A DNA stretch of 64,000 bases from Mycolicibacterium setense (GCF_000805385.1 NZ_JTJW01000006.1:1240001-1304000), one strand, 5' to 3'; numbered from the stretch's first letter, positions 1-8,959 are shown. Notes: generated from the letters alone by a model not told the origin. Numbers and translations: made by a program.

Positions 1-419
1 AACCCGTACCGCTCGAGATCGACAAACGTCCTCAGCGCGACGGCGGGATCGTCGATCTGGTCAGTCAGCCAGCCGGAGAGCTTGTCGGTGAAGTACTCGT
101 GGCCCAACCGATAGAACCTCAGCATCACATCGACGCTGTGCCCTCGTGATGCCATTACTCGCGCGTGTTCGAGGGCGGTCACCGGCGCCTCGGCCGCCGT
201 TACGTCAATCCCATGACGGAACATCGAAAGTACCGCTTCGAGATTCGACGAGCACGATCCCAGGGTCAGGCCGCGAAGCTCGGCGTCGCCGCCAACCTCC
301 GGTATTCGCTCGGCGATGTATTGGGCCATGTCCTCGGCGAGGTCGGACACATTGGTCAGCAAAGACGCAGCGATACCGCTTCCGACGTCCGCACCATGCG
401 CCGGCTCCCGCGCGTCCAT
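1..419 (-). CDS. PucR-type transcriptional regulator, N-terminal part (runs off left edge)
   Basis: An open frame on the minus strand starts with ATG at 419 and continues past position 1, giving about 139 residues. It contains the helical stretch ending in a MLRFYRLGHEYF-like segment and a preceding EHARVMASRGHSVD stretch. This pattern is typical of the N-terminal region of actinobacterial PucR/CdaR regulators, whose C-terminal helix-turn-helix would lie outside the window. The gene is divergent from the TetR gene at 608. Family assignment rests on this motif only, and the target genes cannot be seen. Confidence 0.62.
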   Translation of the reverse strand, partial: MDAREPAHGADVGSGIAASLLTNVSDLAEDMAQYIAERIPEVGGDAELRGLTLGSCSSNLEAVLSMFRHGIDVTAAEAPVTALEHARVMASRGHSVDVMLRFYRLGHEYFTDKLSGWLTDQIDDPAVALRTFVDLERYG

Positions 420-607
420 AACTGCACACTAACGGCGACAGAACGTCGAACGCCGCGGCTCGACACCAGGAGAGCCGTATTCCTGGCGGCCATCCCGGTG
501 AGTTCAGGATCGGACAGACGGAATGCGTTTCCACATGAAACACTGAATTCCCGTAGCGCTGGCAAGAGCCTTCTGGGCTTCACGATGCTGGAAGTGGAGA
601 TGACGAC

Positions 608-1351
608 GTGGGTGCCGTTCCCACTGCCTCCGATAACCGCGCCGGTGAGGCGCATCCGATCCACGATGCACGTTGGGCTGAACACAATTCGGCCAGGCGT
701 GCCCGTCTCGTCGAGGCTGCGGTAGCCCTGTTGGACGAGAAGCCGGTTGGCCGCGATGTGAGCGTTGAGGAGATCGCCCACCGGGCCGGTCTGTCCAGGT
801 CGGTGTTCTACCGGCAGTTCGACAGCCGGGAAGTCTTCGATTGTCGCGTTCGGACGGTCATTCTCGATCAGTGCTTCGACATGTATGCGGCGAACCTCGA
901 TTTCTCGACGGGATCGATCGATGAGATCGTCTCCAGAACCGCTGGCTCGCTGCTTAATTGGCGGATCGAACACCCTGCCTGGTATGCCTTTCTCGGTACC
1001 GGCCCGACCGATTTCGACAATCCGGAGTCGGACGCGGTCCAGAGCCTCAGTCGCCGCTTCGAGAGGCTTATCGACGCGCTGCTCTCCGAAATCGCACAGT
1101 TGGTCGGCCTCGATTACGCACCGTTGCGAACGTTGCCGTCTGCTGTGGTGGCGATGGTCGACGGCGCCTTCACGCGATGGCTGTCGGATCCGTCGCCGGT
1201 GCAGAGCAGGGCACAGGTTGTGCGTGACGTAGCCGACTTTGCGTGGTACATGCTCGACGGTGCGGCGCGCCGCAGCGGATTGCACGTCGATCGGGGCCAG
1301 ACGGTTGGTGAAGTGATAGCGGCCGCGTCTGGCCCCGCGCCTCCGCATTGA
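608..1351 (+). CDS. TetR family transcriptional regulator
   Basis: A 247-residue TetR-type repressor. After an N-terminal tail of about 28 residues comes the DNA-binding domain (ARRARLVEAAVALL, then IAHRAGLSRSVFYRQFDSRE). The rest is the all-helical ligand domain. The frame opens with GTG at 608. In-frame alternatives are few, and the long N-terminal tail means the true start could be further in. It lies 165 bp upstream of the AurF-like gene on the same strand. A strong inverted repeat between the two (1424-1446) is the obvious binding site, so it probably represses that gene. The ligand is unknown. Confidence 0.88.
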   Translation: MGAVPTASDNRAGEAHPIHDARWAEHNSARRARLVEAAVALLDEKPVGRDVSVEEIAHRAGLSRSVFYRQFDSREVFDCRVRTVILDQCFDMYAANLDFSTGSIDEIVSRTAGSLLNWRIEHPAWYAFLGTGPTDFDNPESDAVQSLSRRFERLIDALLSEIAQLVGLDYAPLRTLPSAVVAMVDGAFTRWLSDPSPVQSRAQVVRDVADFAWYMLDGAARRSGLHVDRGQTVGEVIAAASGPAPPH

Positions 1352-1423
1352 CTTGGCCCACAAGCGGACGCGCGCCACATGCTGCGCAGTCTGACTGATC
1401 GCCCGCTGCACCCTTGACAGGCG

Positions 1424-1446
1424 TATGGGACAGGGTGTCTCATACC
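1424..1446. promoter_or_regulatory. Probable TetR operator upstream of the AurF-like gene
   Basis: A 23-bp inverted repeat, GTATGgGACA-NNN-TGTCtCATAC, with one mismatched pair per arm. It lies directly downstream of a TTGACA -35-like hexamer (1415-1420), so a bound repressor would cover the core promoter. The half-site TATGRGAC resembles that of the palindrome at 46567-46590. Confidence 0.75.
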
Positions 1447-1516
1447 ACCAATGAATGGGACTCAGCGTCCCGGTAAATCGACCCGGGTGCTGATCTTGCC
1501 TAGGAGTGGCGACGTC

Positions 1517-2530
1517 ATGGCATTAACGAAGGCGGTCCGTCGGTGGCGGGACGGGATGCAGGTCAGCGACGACGCGGACTACTGCACGAGGCTGGAAACC
1601 CTGTCAGAGGGATCGGTGCACCGCAACTTCCATCCGTACTTGGACATCCCGTGGGATTCGCCGGAGTTCACGGTGACGGAGGATGACCCGCGCTGGGTGC
1701 TGCCCAGAAGTGACCCCATGGGCGCGAACCCGTGGTACCAGGCGCAGCCGCTGGACAAGCAGATCGCGATCGGCATGTGGCGTCAGGCGAACGTCGCCAG
1801 GGCCGGCCTGCAATTCGAGAGCATGCTGATCCGGGGCATTCTGAATTACACGTTCTGGGTGCCCAACGGCAGCCCCGAATACCGGTACTGCCTGCACGAG
1901 GCGGTGGAGGAGTGCAACCACACCCTGATGTTCCAGGAGTTGGTGAACCACACAGGCGTGGACGCTCCGGGTTTGGTGCGGTGGCTCAGATGGATCAATT
2001 GGCTACCCCCGCTGTTCGCGAGTCCGATGCCGACGTTCTTCTTCATGATGGTGTTGTGTGGCGAGGAGCCGATCGACCACCTGCAGAAATCCATCCTGCG
2101 CGAGAGCGGCAACGTCCACCCGATCATGGAGCGCGTGATGGCGATCCACGTCGCCGAGGAAGCCCGACACATCTCATTCGCTCACGAGTTTCTGCGTAGA
2201 CGAATCCCGGAGATGCGGCGGTTCAACCGATTTGGGCTGTCGATCATGTATCCGCTGAGCTTCCGGCTGGCAGCCAAGCTCATCGCCAAACCTCCGCGCT
2301 CCTTCTGGCGTGAGTTCGACGTTCCGCGATCAGTCAAGAAGGACATCTACTGGCGGTCACCCAATTCCCGGGCGATGCTGCGCGAGATCTACGGCGACGT
2401 GAGGATGCTTGCCGAGGACACCGGCCTGATGAACCCGATCGCCAAGATCCTGTGGCGAATTCTGCGAATTGACGGTCCGGCATCGCGCTACCGGAGCGAA
2501 CCGGTGCGCCAAGCTGTCGCTGTGGGTTGA
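1517..2530 (+). CDS. AurF-like diiron oxygenase
   Basis: A 337-residue protein of the AurF (p-aminobenzoate N-oxygenase) diiron family. Conserved carboxylate/histidine ligands are visible in order: FES near residue 101, HEAVEECNH near 127-135, a GEEPIDH stretch near 182 and VAEEARH near 213-218. ATG 1517 was chosen because AGGAG sits at 1502-1506 and relatives begin close to this point. The frame also has an ATG at 1451, which would suit a leaderless transcript. The substrate is not predictable: mycobacterial members are generic oxygenases, often under TetR control. The upstream TetR gene and operator suggest induction by a small molecule. Confidence 0.82.
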   Translation: MALTKAVRRWRDGMQVSDDADYCTRLETLSEGSVHRNFHPYLDIPWDSPEFTVTEDDPRWVLPRSDPMGANPWYQAQPLDKQIAIGMWRQANVARAGLQFESMLIRGILNYTFWVPNGSPEYRYCLHEAVEECNHTLMFQELVNHTGVDAPGLVRWLRWINWLPPLFASPMPTFFFMMVLCGEEPIDHLQKSILRESGNVHPIMERVMAIHVAEEARHISFAHEFLRRRIPEMRRFNRFGLSIMYPLSFRLAAKLIAKPPRSFWREFDVPRSVKKDIYWRSPNSRAMLREIYGDVRMLAEDTGLMNPIAKILWRILRIDGPASRYRSEPVRQAVAVG

Positions 2531-2594
2531 ACACACTCGGTGAAGGCCTTCTGGCACACGGCACTTCGCCGGCCACCTACGGTCGAATCGAGCG

Positions 2595-3800
2595 TCAGCG
2601 CGGTGAGTTGAGCATCAGATATTGCGCAGCGGTGCGTTGGCCGACGTCGAGCTTCTGGCGGGAGAAGACGCGGAACGCATAGCGGCCCGCGCCGGCGACA
2701 CATTGGAACATCTTGTTTTCAGGCCCGCCGCGGCCGCTTGTGCCGTCGTAGCAACGTGATTGGGGCAGTCCGGGCACCGGCGGTATCGGTTTGAATTCCG
2801 GATCACCATCGGCATCCTTGACGAGGGCGTCTGTAAACCGGCGCGCTGAGGCGGGATCTTTGGTCTGGTACACGACCGTGGTTCCTCGCACGACGGCATC
2901 CACGCCGGTATGGGTGTAGAGCTCACCCATGGTCGCTGTGCTGCCCTCGTAGGCCAACGCGCCGTGCGGGCCGTAGACACCTTGGGTGAAGTCTTTCGCG
3001 TCGCTTTGCTGATGAAGCGTCGCGGCATACAGGCCATCGGGATCAAGCGGCAGATCGCCAAGTCTTGCGGGGTCTGTCGGCGTGAACTCGTCGATGCGTG
3101 GCACTTGTCGGTCCAACGTCGCGGCCGCGAGATCGGCGGCGACGCCCAGTGATTCCTGGGAGTTGACGAACTGGTACAAGACGTACGGGCCATGCGCGGT
3201 GTAGCTCTCGACGTAATGGGCGCCGTCACCCGCATCGAAGGTGGTGCCCAACGCCTCAGGGTGCCGGGGGATGGGGAAGGGGGTGCGTGACCCGCGTGGA
3301 GCGGGCACCGCGGCCATCTGATGGGCTGCGTCGGCCGCGGTCGGCACATCCGGAAAGCGGGCCACCATCACCGTCATGGCCTTCGTGGGCCCGAATCGCT
3401 GCGCGGCGAACCCGGCGACATAGCCGTGCGATTCAAGGATCCGTTGTGTGTCGCTGGTGACGAATCCGTCGACAAGCGCGGCCGTCGGTAGCGGTATGGC
3501 GGTACCGAGGCCATTGAGGTTGCCCTGGGCCGTGATGGTCTTCTCGACATCGCCAGGCAGAACGAGATGCTCAGCCATCCGCTGTGATTCGACAACGTGA
3601 CCACGACCGCCCGCGGCCCCCAGCGGGTCGACGGGCTTGGTGGGGTAGTTGCCCGGGTCGAGGACGGCAACGATCGCCCCGTCGCTATTGGCCGCGAGGG
3701 CCGGGTCCCGGACGGCGTGCCCATCCTCCACGGATGTGCAGGCGGCGACCGTCATCACCGACATCGCCAAGGCCACAGCGATGCCATCGGTTCTCCGCAC
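2595..3800 (-). CDS. DUF7373-type mycobacterial lipoprotein
   Basis: A 401-residue exported lipoprotein. GTG at 3800 is preceded by a good ribosome site (GGGAGG, about 7 bases upstream), which rules out the longer open frame extending to 4151. The signal segment ends in a lipobox TVAAC with the lipidated cysteine at residue 21. The body has two similar halves rich in FPDVPTAADAA-like and QTKDPASARRF-like stretches, and late cysteines (CYDG, QCVAG) probably form a disulfide. This is the layout of the mycobacterial DUF7373 lipoproteins. Function is unknown. It converges with the AurF-like gene. Confidence 0.8.
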   Translation of the reverse strand: MRRTDGIAVALAMSVMTVAACTSVEDGHAVRDPALAANSDGAIVAVLDPGNYPTKPVDPLGAAGGRGHVVESQRMAEHLVLPGDVEKTITAQGNLNGLGTAIPLPTAALVDGFVTSDTQRILESHGYVAGFAAQRFGPTKAMTVMVARFPDVPTAADAAHQMAAVPAPRGSRTPFPIPRHPEALGTTFDAGDGAHYVESYTAHGPYVLYQFVNSQESLGVAADLAAATLDRQVPRIDEFTPTDPARLGDLPLDPDGLYAATLHQQSDAKDFTQGVYGPHGALAYEGSTATMGELYTHTGVDAVVRGTTVVYQTKDPASARRFTDALVKDADGDPEFKPIPPVPGLPQSRCYDGTSGRGGPENKMFQCVAGAGRYAFRVFSRQKLDVGQRTAAQYLMLNSPR

Positions 3801-4039
3801 CGCTGACCTCCCCGGCTTGCCTTTACGGTCGCCAGTATCGCAGAGGTAACGACGCGGTCGGCGCACCAAATCTTGTCGAGTTGTCGGCAATCCATATGAA
3901 TCGGCAATGCGTTTCCTATGGGGATAGTTATGCGTCACGTATGAATTCCTGGCCATAAATTCGAACCTGGCTAAACTCGATGAAAAGGCCGTGCACCAAA
4001 TAGAGCGTGCACCGAATAAGAGTCGGAAAGGGAAATAAA

Positions 4040-4357
4040 TTGGCGAACGGCAGAGTCGCAGGGTGCGTTGTCGTCGCGTCAGCTGCGGCCTTACTGGGAT
4101 TGTCCGTACCTGCGACTGCGTCAGCGGCGCCGACCGGTCAGACGTCAGCACAAGCGACGATCAGTGAGCTTGAGGCCCAGGGATTTCGGGTGATCCTGAA
4201 CAAGGTCGGCAACGCGCCGATGGATCAATGCACGGTGACCGCCGTGCGCCAGGGCACTGACGTCAAGCATTCGTGGGTGCAGCGGGGCCCCACCGGCAGA
4301 GTAAACAATCTCGTGCGCTATACAACCGCGTACGTCGATCTGATGTGCAAACGCTGA
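4040..4357 (+). CDS. Small secreted mycobacterial protein
   Basis: A 105-residue exported protein. TTG at 4040 was chosen because a purine-rich AAAGGGAAA stretch lies just upstream; a GTG at 4007 in the same frame is possible. An N-terminal hydrophobic segment (VVVASAAALLGLSVPA) ends in ATASAA-P, a good signal-peptidase site. The mature part has ATISELEAQGFRVILNKVG followed by QCTVTAVR and a C-terminal DLMCKR, so two cysteines can pair. Small proteins of this form are common in mycobacterial culture filtrates and have no known role. Confidence 0.72.
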   Translation: MANGRVAGCVVVASAAALLGLSVPATASAAPTGQTSAQATISELEAQGFRVILNKVGNAPMDQCTVTAVRQGTDVKHSWVQRGPTGRVNNLVRYTTAYVDLMCKR

Positions 4358-4417
4358 ATGTCCCGCAAGAGCGAATTCACGCACCGATAGGGTGCGTCAA
4401 TCCGATTCTGTTCTGAA

Positions 4418-5044
4418 TTACGGGCGAGTGCTGGTCACCGAATGGAGAATGAACCGACCCATCTCACCCGCAGGCAGATAGGGGCTGGGCAGTAAGGTCA
4501 CCGTGCGTCCCTGGAAGCGCTCGTCAGGTTCGTCCAACGCGCGCACACCGGTAGCCGGGTCGGCGACGCAGAATCCGTCCACCGAGATGGCGAGGTTGTC
4601 GAAGGCCGCTTCGGTGTCGGCGTACCGTCCGGGGGCTTCGTTGAGCCGTTCCAGCAGCGCAAGTGGCTCCAGGCCGCGCAGTGCGAATATGTCTGTGCCA
4701 TCGAGAAACAGCGGGCGCTGCTTTTGGGCCGGCATGATCTCGACGAGGCGGTCAGCTTCGTATCGCAAGACAAGGCCCGGGTTGCCACGCGTTTCGGTCA
4801 CGCTGTCAGGGGCAGGGCCACTTTCTGCATACGCGGCGATGAGAGCCTGCTTTTCCTCTGCGGTCATTTCGTCGCCGAAGGTCGCCAGGGTGTCGCGCAG
4901 GATGTCATCGGGGATTCGATCATTGCCCCGCCCGGTGACAGCGCCGTAGGTATCCGACAGGGCGTCAACCTGTACTGGAGACATGCCAAATTCGAGCTTG
5001 CCCAGTCCCTTACGGGGAAAGACCGTCCAGTCAGCTTGTGCCAT
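4418..5044 (-). CDS. Hypothetical protein
   Basis: A 208-residue soluble protein beginning at ATG 5044. I do not recognise the family with certainty. The opening FPRKGLGKLEFGMSPVQVDAL resembles the starts of small bacterial proteins of the GLGxIxFGM type, some of which are immunity-like, but nothing toxin-like sits beside it. No signal peptide or membrane segment is visible. Two cysteine-free domains appear likely, joined around the PDSVTETRGNPG stretch. It stands alone between the secreted protein at 4040 and the palindrome at 5255. Confidence 0.6.
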   Translation of the reverse strand: MAQADWTVFPRKGLGKLEFGMSPVQVDALSDTYGAVTGRGNDRIPDDILRDTLATFGDEMTAEEKQALIAAYAESGPAPDSVTETRGNPGLVLRYEADRLVEIMPAQKQRPLFLDGTDIFALRGLEPLALLERLNEAPGRYADTEAAFDNLAISVDGFCVADPATGVRALDEPDERFQGRTVTLLPSPYLPAGEMGRFILHSVTSTRP

Positions 5045-5254
5045 CGTGATTCCTCAATCTCTCACCACATGCCTCTGACGCCCGCTATGAGGATGTCACG
5101 AGACTCGGCCCGACTCCTTCTCGGTTGACTGCCCGGCCGCCTGGTTGCGGTGTGAGCCGGGAGGATGAGTTTGCGGCGCAGGGCTCCGCGCGGTGCCAAC
5201 GGCAACCAGATGGCGAGGCATTCGCCCGCGAGGAGCGGGGCACCTAAACCCGTT

Positions 5255-5299
5255 ACGGCGCAGCACAATCCGTCACCGTGACGGATTGTGCTGCGCCGT
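5255..5299. repeat. 45-bp perfect inverted repeat
   Basis: Two 22-bp arms (5255-5276 and 5278-5299) are exact reverse complements around a single central base at 5277. The inner part reads CCGTCACCGTGACGG and the outer part is GCGCAGCAC/GTGCTGCGC. It lies just downstream of the proline-rich lipoprotein gene (minus strand, ends 5310), so it could be a terminator hairpin, but no T-run follows on either strand. A protein binding site or mobile-repeat remnant is equally possible. Confidence 0.7.
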
Positions 5300-5309
5300 T
5301 GCCCTTTGG

Positions 5310-5633
5310 TCACGGAAAGGGGATAGGAGGGATCGCGGACGGAAGTTGAATCCGGGGAAGCTCAGCAGGCAATTCCACTAGCGGTACGTCTGCCGGAATT
5401 GGCGCCCGCGGAATCTCGTTCGGCAGCTGCACGATGGGGACGGAGCTCGGCAATGGCACCGGCGGAATTTCGCTGGGCAACGGGAACGGTGGTACATGGA
5501 CCGGCGCCGGAAGCGTCGTCACCGGATCATCCGAAGCAGTTGCCCGCGACGAGTCGGCGCCACAGCCGACAGTCAATACCACAGTAGACACCAGAGACAA
5601 GAGCAGCGCAGCTCGTCGCGTCCCAATCAACAT
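5310..5633 (-). CDS. Short proline-rich repeat lipoprotein
   Basis: A 107-residue lipoprotein. The signal segment RRAALLLSLVSTVVLTVGC places the lipidated cysteine at residue 24. After a linker of about 26 residues the protein is six consecutive nine-residue repeats (residues 51-104), consensus x-L-P-S/N/A-x-I/V/L-P-x-V/I, ending in PFP. Such a proline ladder would form an extended rod from the membrane into the cell wall. The start region overlaps a dispersed 39-bp repeat also found at 53813 and 56674. No partner is visible. Confidence 0.65.
   Translation of the reverse strand: MLIGTRRAALLLSLVSTVVLTVGCGADSSRATASDDPVTTLPAPVHVPPFPLPSEIPPVPLPSSVPIVQLPNEIPRAPIPADVPLVELPAELPRIQLPSAIPPIPFP
5322..5483 (-). 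repeat. Six tandem 27-bp coding repeats
   Basis: Encodes the units PLPSEIPPV, PLPSSVPIV, QLPNEIPRA, PIPADVPLV, ELPAELPRI and QLPSAIPPI of the lipoprotein at 5310-5633. The units are alike in protein but degenerate in DNA, so the array is old rather than freshly expanded. Confidence 0.8.
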
Positions 5634-5637
5634 CTGG
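5599..5637. repeat. Dispersed 39-bp repeat, copy 1
   Basis: The segment from AAGAGCAGCGCAGCTCGTCG to AACATCTGG recurs almost exactly at 53813-53851 and, with a 3-bp insertion, at 56674-56715. Here it spans the start codon and first residues of the proline-rich lipoprotein. Confidence 0.75.
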
Positions 5638-5711
5638 CCCGGCTGCCGGGGTCGCGGGTGCCTCCGCTAAACGAACGGTTAAACCAGCAACATGTATGAC
5701 GTGTACGCATC

Positions 5712-6683
5712 TCACCCTTGTGGAGACTGGCGATCGACAGGTGTCCTGACGAGGGTACTTCGCGCGGACTTTACGAAGACCTCAACGAGGGGGTTGTGAT
5801 CATCTGCCCGGGTAAAGACGGCGACCTGGCACGGTTCGATGCCGTCGACGGGCATAGTGACGAGGTCGTCACGCAATGTGCTGCGACGGTCGTCGGCTGG
5901 AACCAGGGCGACGGCCCGTCCGTCGGCGACAACCTCGAGCTTGTCCTCGAATGTGTCCACCAGTATTGGACCCGGCTCCGGGCCACCGTCTGGCCGAGGA
6001 TGTAGGCGCCAGAATCCGGTCCAGGCTGCGGCCATGCCGGCAGTAGCGACGAGGGGTTCGTCAGCGAAGTCGCCGGCGCGGACCGATTCCTTTCCGGCAA
6101 GACGATGGGTTGTGGGAACGAGGAGCGCCCGAGGCTCGTCGTAAAGGACCGTCACCCGCAGATCGTCGGGAGGAACCGGAAGCGGGGTGCGGGCCACCAA
6201 GACGTCGACTCGTCCGTCGGTCAGGGCCTTCGCCTCATCCCAGTCGAGGTGTTGCGTTCTGACGTGCAGATCGGGATGGTTTCGCCGCAGATCACGCACT
6301 GCGGCAGTGATCATGAGGTCCTCGAGGTAGCCGACTGTGAGGGTCCGCGATGGCGCGGCGGCCCTGGCGGCCAACGCCGCCTGAGTAGCCATGTCCAGAA
6401 GGCCTTGCGCCCGTGGAAGAAATGCCGCGCCGGCAGCGCTGAGGACGCTGCCGTGCGGGGTGCGCTCCAGCAGGCGGACTCCCAGTGCGGCTTCGAGTCG
6501 TTTGATTTGACGGCTCAACGACGGCTGGGCAACGTGCAGAGCTTCTGCCGCCCGACCGAAGTTCAGGTGCTCAGCGACGACGGTGAAGTACCGGACCAAC
6601 CGTAGGTCAAGATCGAGGACCGGATCGGGGATTGACGGCTGATCGTCGTAATCCTCACGCCCTTCGTCTGCACTGTCCGCCAT
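5712..6683 (-). CDS. LysR family transcriptional regulator
   Basis: A 323-residue LysR regulator. ATG 6683 puts the helix-turn-helix (LRLVRYFTVVAEHLNFGRAAEALHVAQPSLSRQIKRLE) near residues 25-65, giving normal family length; the frame stays open upstream to 6851. The effector domain begins at about residue 110 (RTLTVGYLEDL). It is divergent from the SDR gene at 6905, the classic LysR layout, so it most likely controls that gene and itself from the 220-bp intergenic region. The effector is unknown. Confidence 0.88.
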   Translation of the reverse strand: MADSADEGREDYDDQPSIPDPVLDLDLRLVRYFTVVAEHLNFGRAAEALHVAQPSLSRQIKRLEAALGVRLLERTPHGSVLSAAGAAFLPRAQGLLDMATQAALAARAAAPSRTLTVGYLEDLMITAAVRDLRRNHPDLHVRTQHLDWDEAKALTDGRVDVLVARTPLPVPPDDLRVTVLYDEPRALLVPTTHRLAGKESVRAGDFADEPLVATAGMAAAWTGFWRLHPRPDGGPEPGPILVDTFEDKLEVVADGRAVALVPADDRRSTLRDDLVTMPVDGIEPCQVAVFTRADDHNPLVEVFVKSARSTLVRTPVDRQSPQG

Positions 6684-6904
6684 ACGCTCACGGTACTGGG
6701 GGTCGCCTCTCGGTGGCGGGTCGAGCAGCTGATGCGCTGACGCCTCAGGTCCCTCGTGTGATGCATCTGCTGCATGGCCGGTTGCCGAACAGGTCTTGGA
6801 CGCCAATTGGCGCCGCGAGGTCCACTGACAGTGCGCCCCCGACAAGAACACGAGTATTCAAATGGGCGCGAAGACAGAACGTAAACAACAACATCGGAGA
6901 AATA

Positions 6905-7660
6905 GTGACTGACACCTCGCAGCCGTACAGGGACAGGAACATCGTCATCACCGGAGGTAGCACCGGGTTCGGTCTGGCGACGGCCCGCCTCCTGACCGAC
7001 GGTGGAGCCCGGGTGATGATCACCGGCCGGAACCAGGAGGCACTTGCCGCCGCGCAAGCAAGTCTTGGCGACGCGGCCATCGCCGTAGGCAGCGACGCCG
7101 CGTCGTTACCGGACATCGAGGCACTTGCCACGCGAGTCAAAGGTGAATTTGGCACGCTCGACGGCTTATTCGCCAATGCCGGCATCAGCGGCTTCGCACC
7201 GTTCCTCGAGACCAGCAAGCACATGTTCGAGCAGCTGCTGAGTATCAACACACTAGGTCCGTACTTCACGGTTCAGAAACTCGCACCCCACCTCGCACCA
7301 GGCAGCGGAGTCGTCCTCACCACCTCTGTAGCAAACACACTGGGACTGCCGATGCTGAGCGCATACTCGGCCGGCAAGGCTGCCGTGCGCGCGATGGCAC
7401 GCGGACTCGGACGTGAGCTGCTGCCGCAAGGAATTCGGGTGAATGCCATCAGTCCCGGGCCCATCGATTCCGGTGTCCTCGCTAAGTCGATGCCACCCGA
7501 GGTAGCCGCACAGACCGAGTCACAGATGGCGGCCGACAACCCGATGCAGCGCATGGGATCGGTCGACGAGATTGCGAAGGCTGTGGTGTTTCTGCTGTTT
7601 GACGCCACCTACACAACCGGCGCTGAGTTGGTTGTCGACGGCGGCGGTTCACAGCTCTGA
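6905..7660 (+). CDS. SDR family oxidoreductase
   Basis: A 251-residue short-chain dehydrogenase/reductase. The cofactor motif TGGSTGFG is near residues 15-22, NAGISG near 90, the catalytic Ser in TTSVANTLG, and YSAGK (Tyr/Lys) near residue 155. The C-terminus GAELVVDGGGSQL is typical of classical SDRs. GTG 6905 follows GGAGA by several bases and gives standard length. NAD(P)H specificity and substrate are not evident. It is paired with the divergent LysR gene at 5712-6683. Confidence 0.9.
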   Translation: MTDTSQPYRDRNIVITGGSTGFGLATARLLTDGGARVMITGRNQEALAAAQASLGDAAIAVGSDAASLPDIEALATRVKGEFGTLDGLFANAGISGFAPFLETSKHMFEQLLSINTLGPYFTVQKLAPHLAPGSGVVLTTSVANTLGLPMLSAYSAGKAAVRAMARGLGRELLPQGIRVNAISPGPIDSGVLAKSMPPEVAAQTESQMAADNPMQRMGSVDEIAKAVVFLLFDATYTTGAELVVDGGGSQL

Positions 7661-7858
7661 ATCACGTGCACCGCGTATGTCCGGTGTAACTCCCTGGCGG
7701 GGACGCTGGCGTTTGACGCAATCGGAATTCGTATCGCCCTACGTGACCCCGAACCGCGTGATCGGGCCGCAGTCGCGGATGAACCGAGGCCGTTTGAATT
7801 CGCCCGATTACACACATCATCACGGCGAGATTCCCGTTCGTCGCAACGTTCAAGGCCG

Positions 7859-8923
7859 TCAGGTATTGGAGGGCAGGGCTGTTCCGGCTCCGCGGCGTCG
7901 AAGGGCGACCAGATCGTGGCGGGCGCGAGGCAACGTCGGCTCATCGACTCCTTCAATGGTGAAGCCAGCGTCAATGATCATCTGACGGTCGTCATTGCCT
8001 GGTTGGCCCTCGCTGGTGAGGTAGTCGCCCAGGAAGATCGAGTTGGCCAAATGCAGTGCCAAAGGCTGCAGAGTGCGCAGGTGGATTTCGCGGCCGCCTG
8101 CGAGCCTGACCTCGACGTCAGGGAAGAAGAAGCGGAATAGGGCCAAGATGCGAAGACAGCGATCCGGGGTGAGATCCCAGTGATCGCCCAGCGGGGTGCC
8201 GTCAAACGGAATGAGGAAATTCACCGGTACCGAATCGGGGTCCAGTTTGCGCAGTGCTACGGCGACATCGACGACATCCGTATCAGATTCTCCCATTCCG
8301 AAAATGGCGCCGGAGCACGGCGACAGTCCGGCGGCCGCGGCGCGGCGCACCGTGTCTACCCGGTCGGTGAATGCGTGAGTGGTGCATATCTCGGCGTAGC
8401 GGTCCTCGGCGGTGTTGAGGTTGTGACTGTAGGCGTGTGCGCCCGCTGCCGCGAGACGTTCGGCCTGGCCGTCGCTGAGCAGCCCGAGGCACACGCAGAC
8501 TTCGACCTGTGGATGATCGAGTTTGATTGCGGCGATGGTGTTTTCGATGCGAGTGAGGTCGCGATCACCGGGGCCGCGACCACTGGCGACCAGGCACACA
8601 CGTTTTGCGCCGGCTTCGACGGCGCCGCCGGCGATCTGAGCTGCTTTCTCCGGAGCGATCCATGAGTATTTGAGTACCTCGGCCTGCGAGCCGAGACGTT
8701 GCGAGCAATAGCCACAGTCTTCCGGGCATAGGCCGCTCTTCATGTTCACGATCGTGTTGAGTTTGACGCGCTTGCCGAAGAACTCCCGGCGGACTCGAGA
8801 CCCCGCGGCCACCACATCGATGAGCTCATCCGAGCCCCTGAGTAACGCTAGGGATTCGTCGCGGGTGGGCGTCTCCTTTCGAAATGCCTTCTCCGTCAAC
8901 GTAGATAACAGATCTCTCGTCAT
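7859..8923 (-). CDS. bioB: Biotin synthase BioB
   Basis: A 354-residue radical-SAM enzyme that inserts sulfur into dethiobiotin. The SAM-cluster motif CPEDCGYC lies near residue 70, followed by [16 protein letters not shown], then [15 protein letters not shown] and [13 protein letters not shown], and later FGMGESD and the [13 protein letters not shown] loop; these are signature BioB segments. ATG 8923 was chosen over TTG 8932 because TAGGTT lies a few bases upstream and the transcript is probably leaderless. The gene is single-standing, with no bioA or bioD in the window. Its promoter carries the same box as bioF and the FAD monooxygenase nearby. Confidence 0.95.
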   Translation of the reverse strand: MTRDLLSTLTEKAFRKETPTRDESLALLRGSDELIDVVAAGSRVRREFFGKRVKLNTIVNMKSGLCPEDCGYCSQRLGSQAEVLKYSWIAPEKAAQIAGGAVEAGAKRVCLVASGRGPGDRDLTRIENTIAAIKLDHPQVEVCVCLGLLSDGQAERLAAAGAHAYSHNLNTAEDRYAEICTTHAFTDRVDTVRRAAAAGLSPCSGAIFGMGESDTDVVDVAVALRKLDPDSVPVNFLIPFDGTPLGDHWDLTPDRCLRILALFRFFFPDVEVRLAGGREIHLRTLQPLALHLANSIFLGDYLTSEGQPGNDDRQMIIDAGFTIEGVDEPTLPRARHDLVALRRRGAGTALPSNT

Positions 8924-8944
8924 GAGAGCCAACCTAACTCACGA

Positions 8945-8959
8945 TTGAACACTGTTCAA
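8945..8959. promoter_or_regulatory. Biotin-type operator at the bioB promoter
   Basis: TTGAACACTGTTCAA is a perfect inverted repeat around one central base. On the minus strand its TTGAAC half forms a -35 hexamer spaced 17 bases from TAGGTT, just upstream of the bioB ATG. The core TGAACxxxGTTCA agrees with the box I recall for mycobacterial BioQ, a TetR repressor of biotin genes. Confidence 0.85.

Noticed and set aside
356..1411. Long open frame antisense to the TetR gene at 608
   Set aside because: It lacks any family resemblance and follows the high-GC codon pattern of the plus-strand TetR gene; similar long antisense frames occur opposite most genes here, for example 27349-28320 and 33772-32801.
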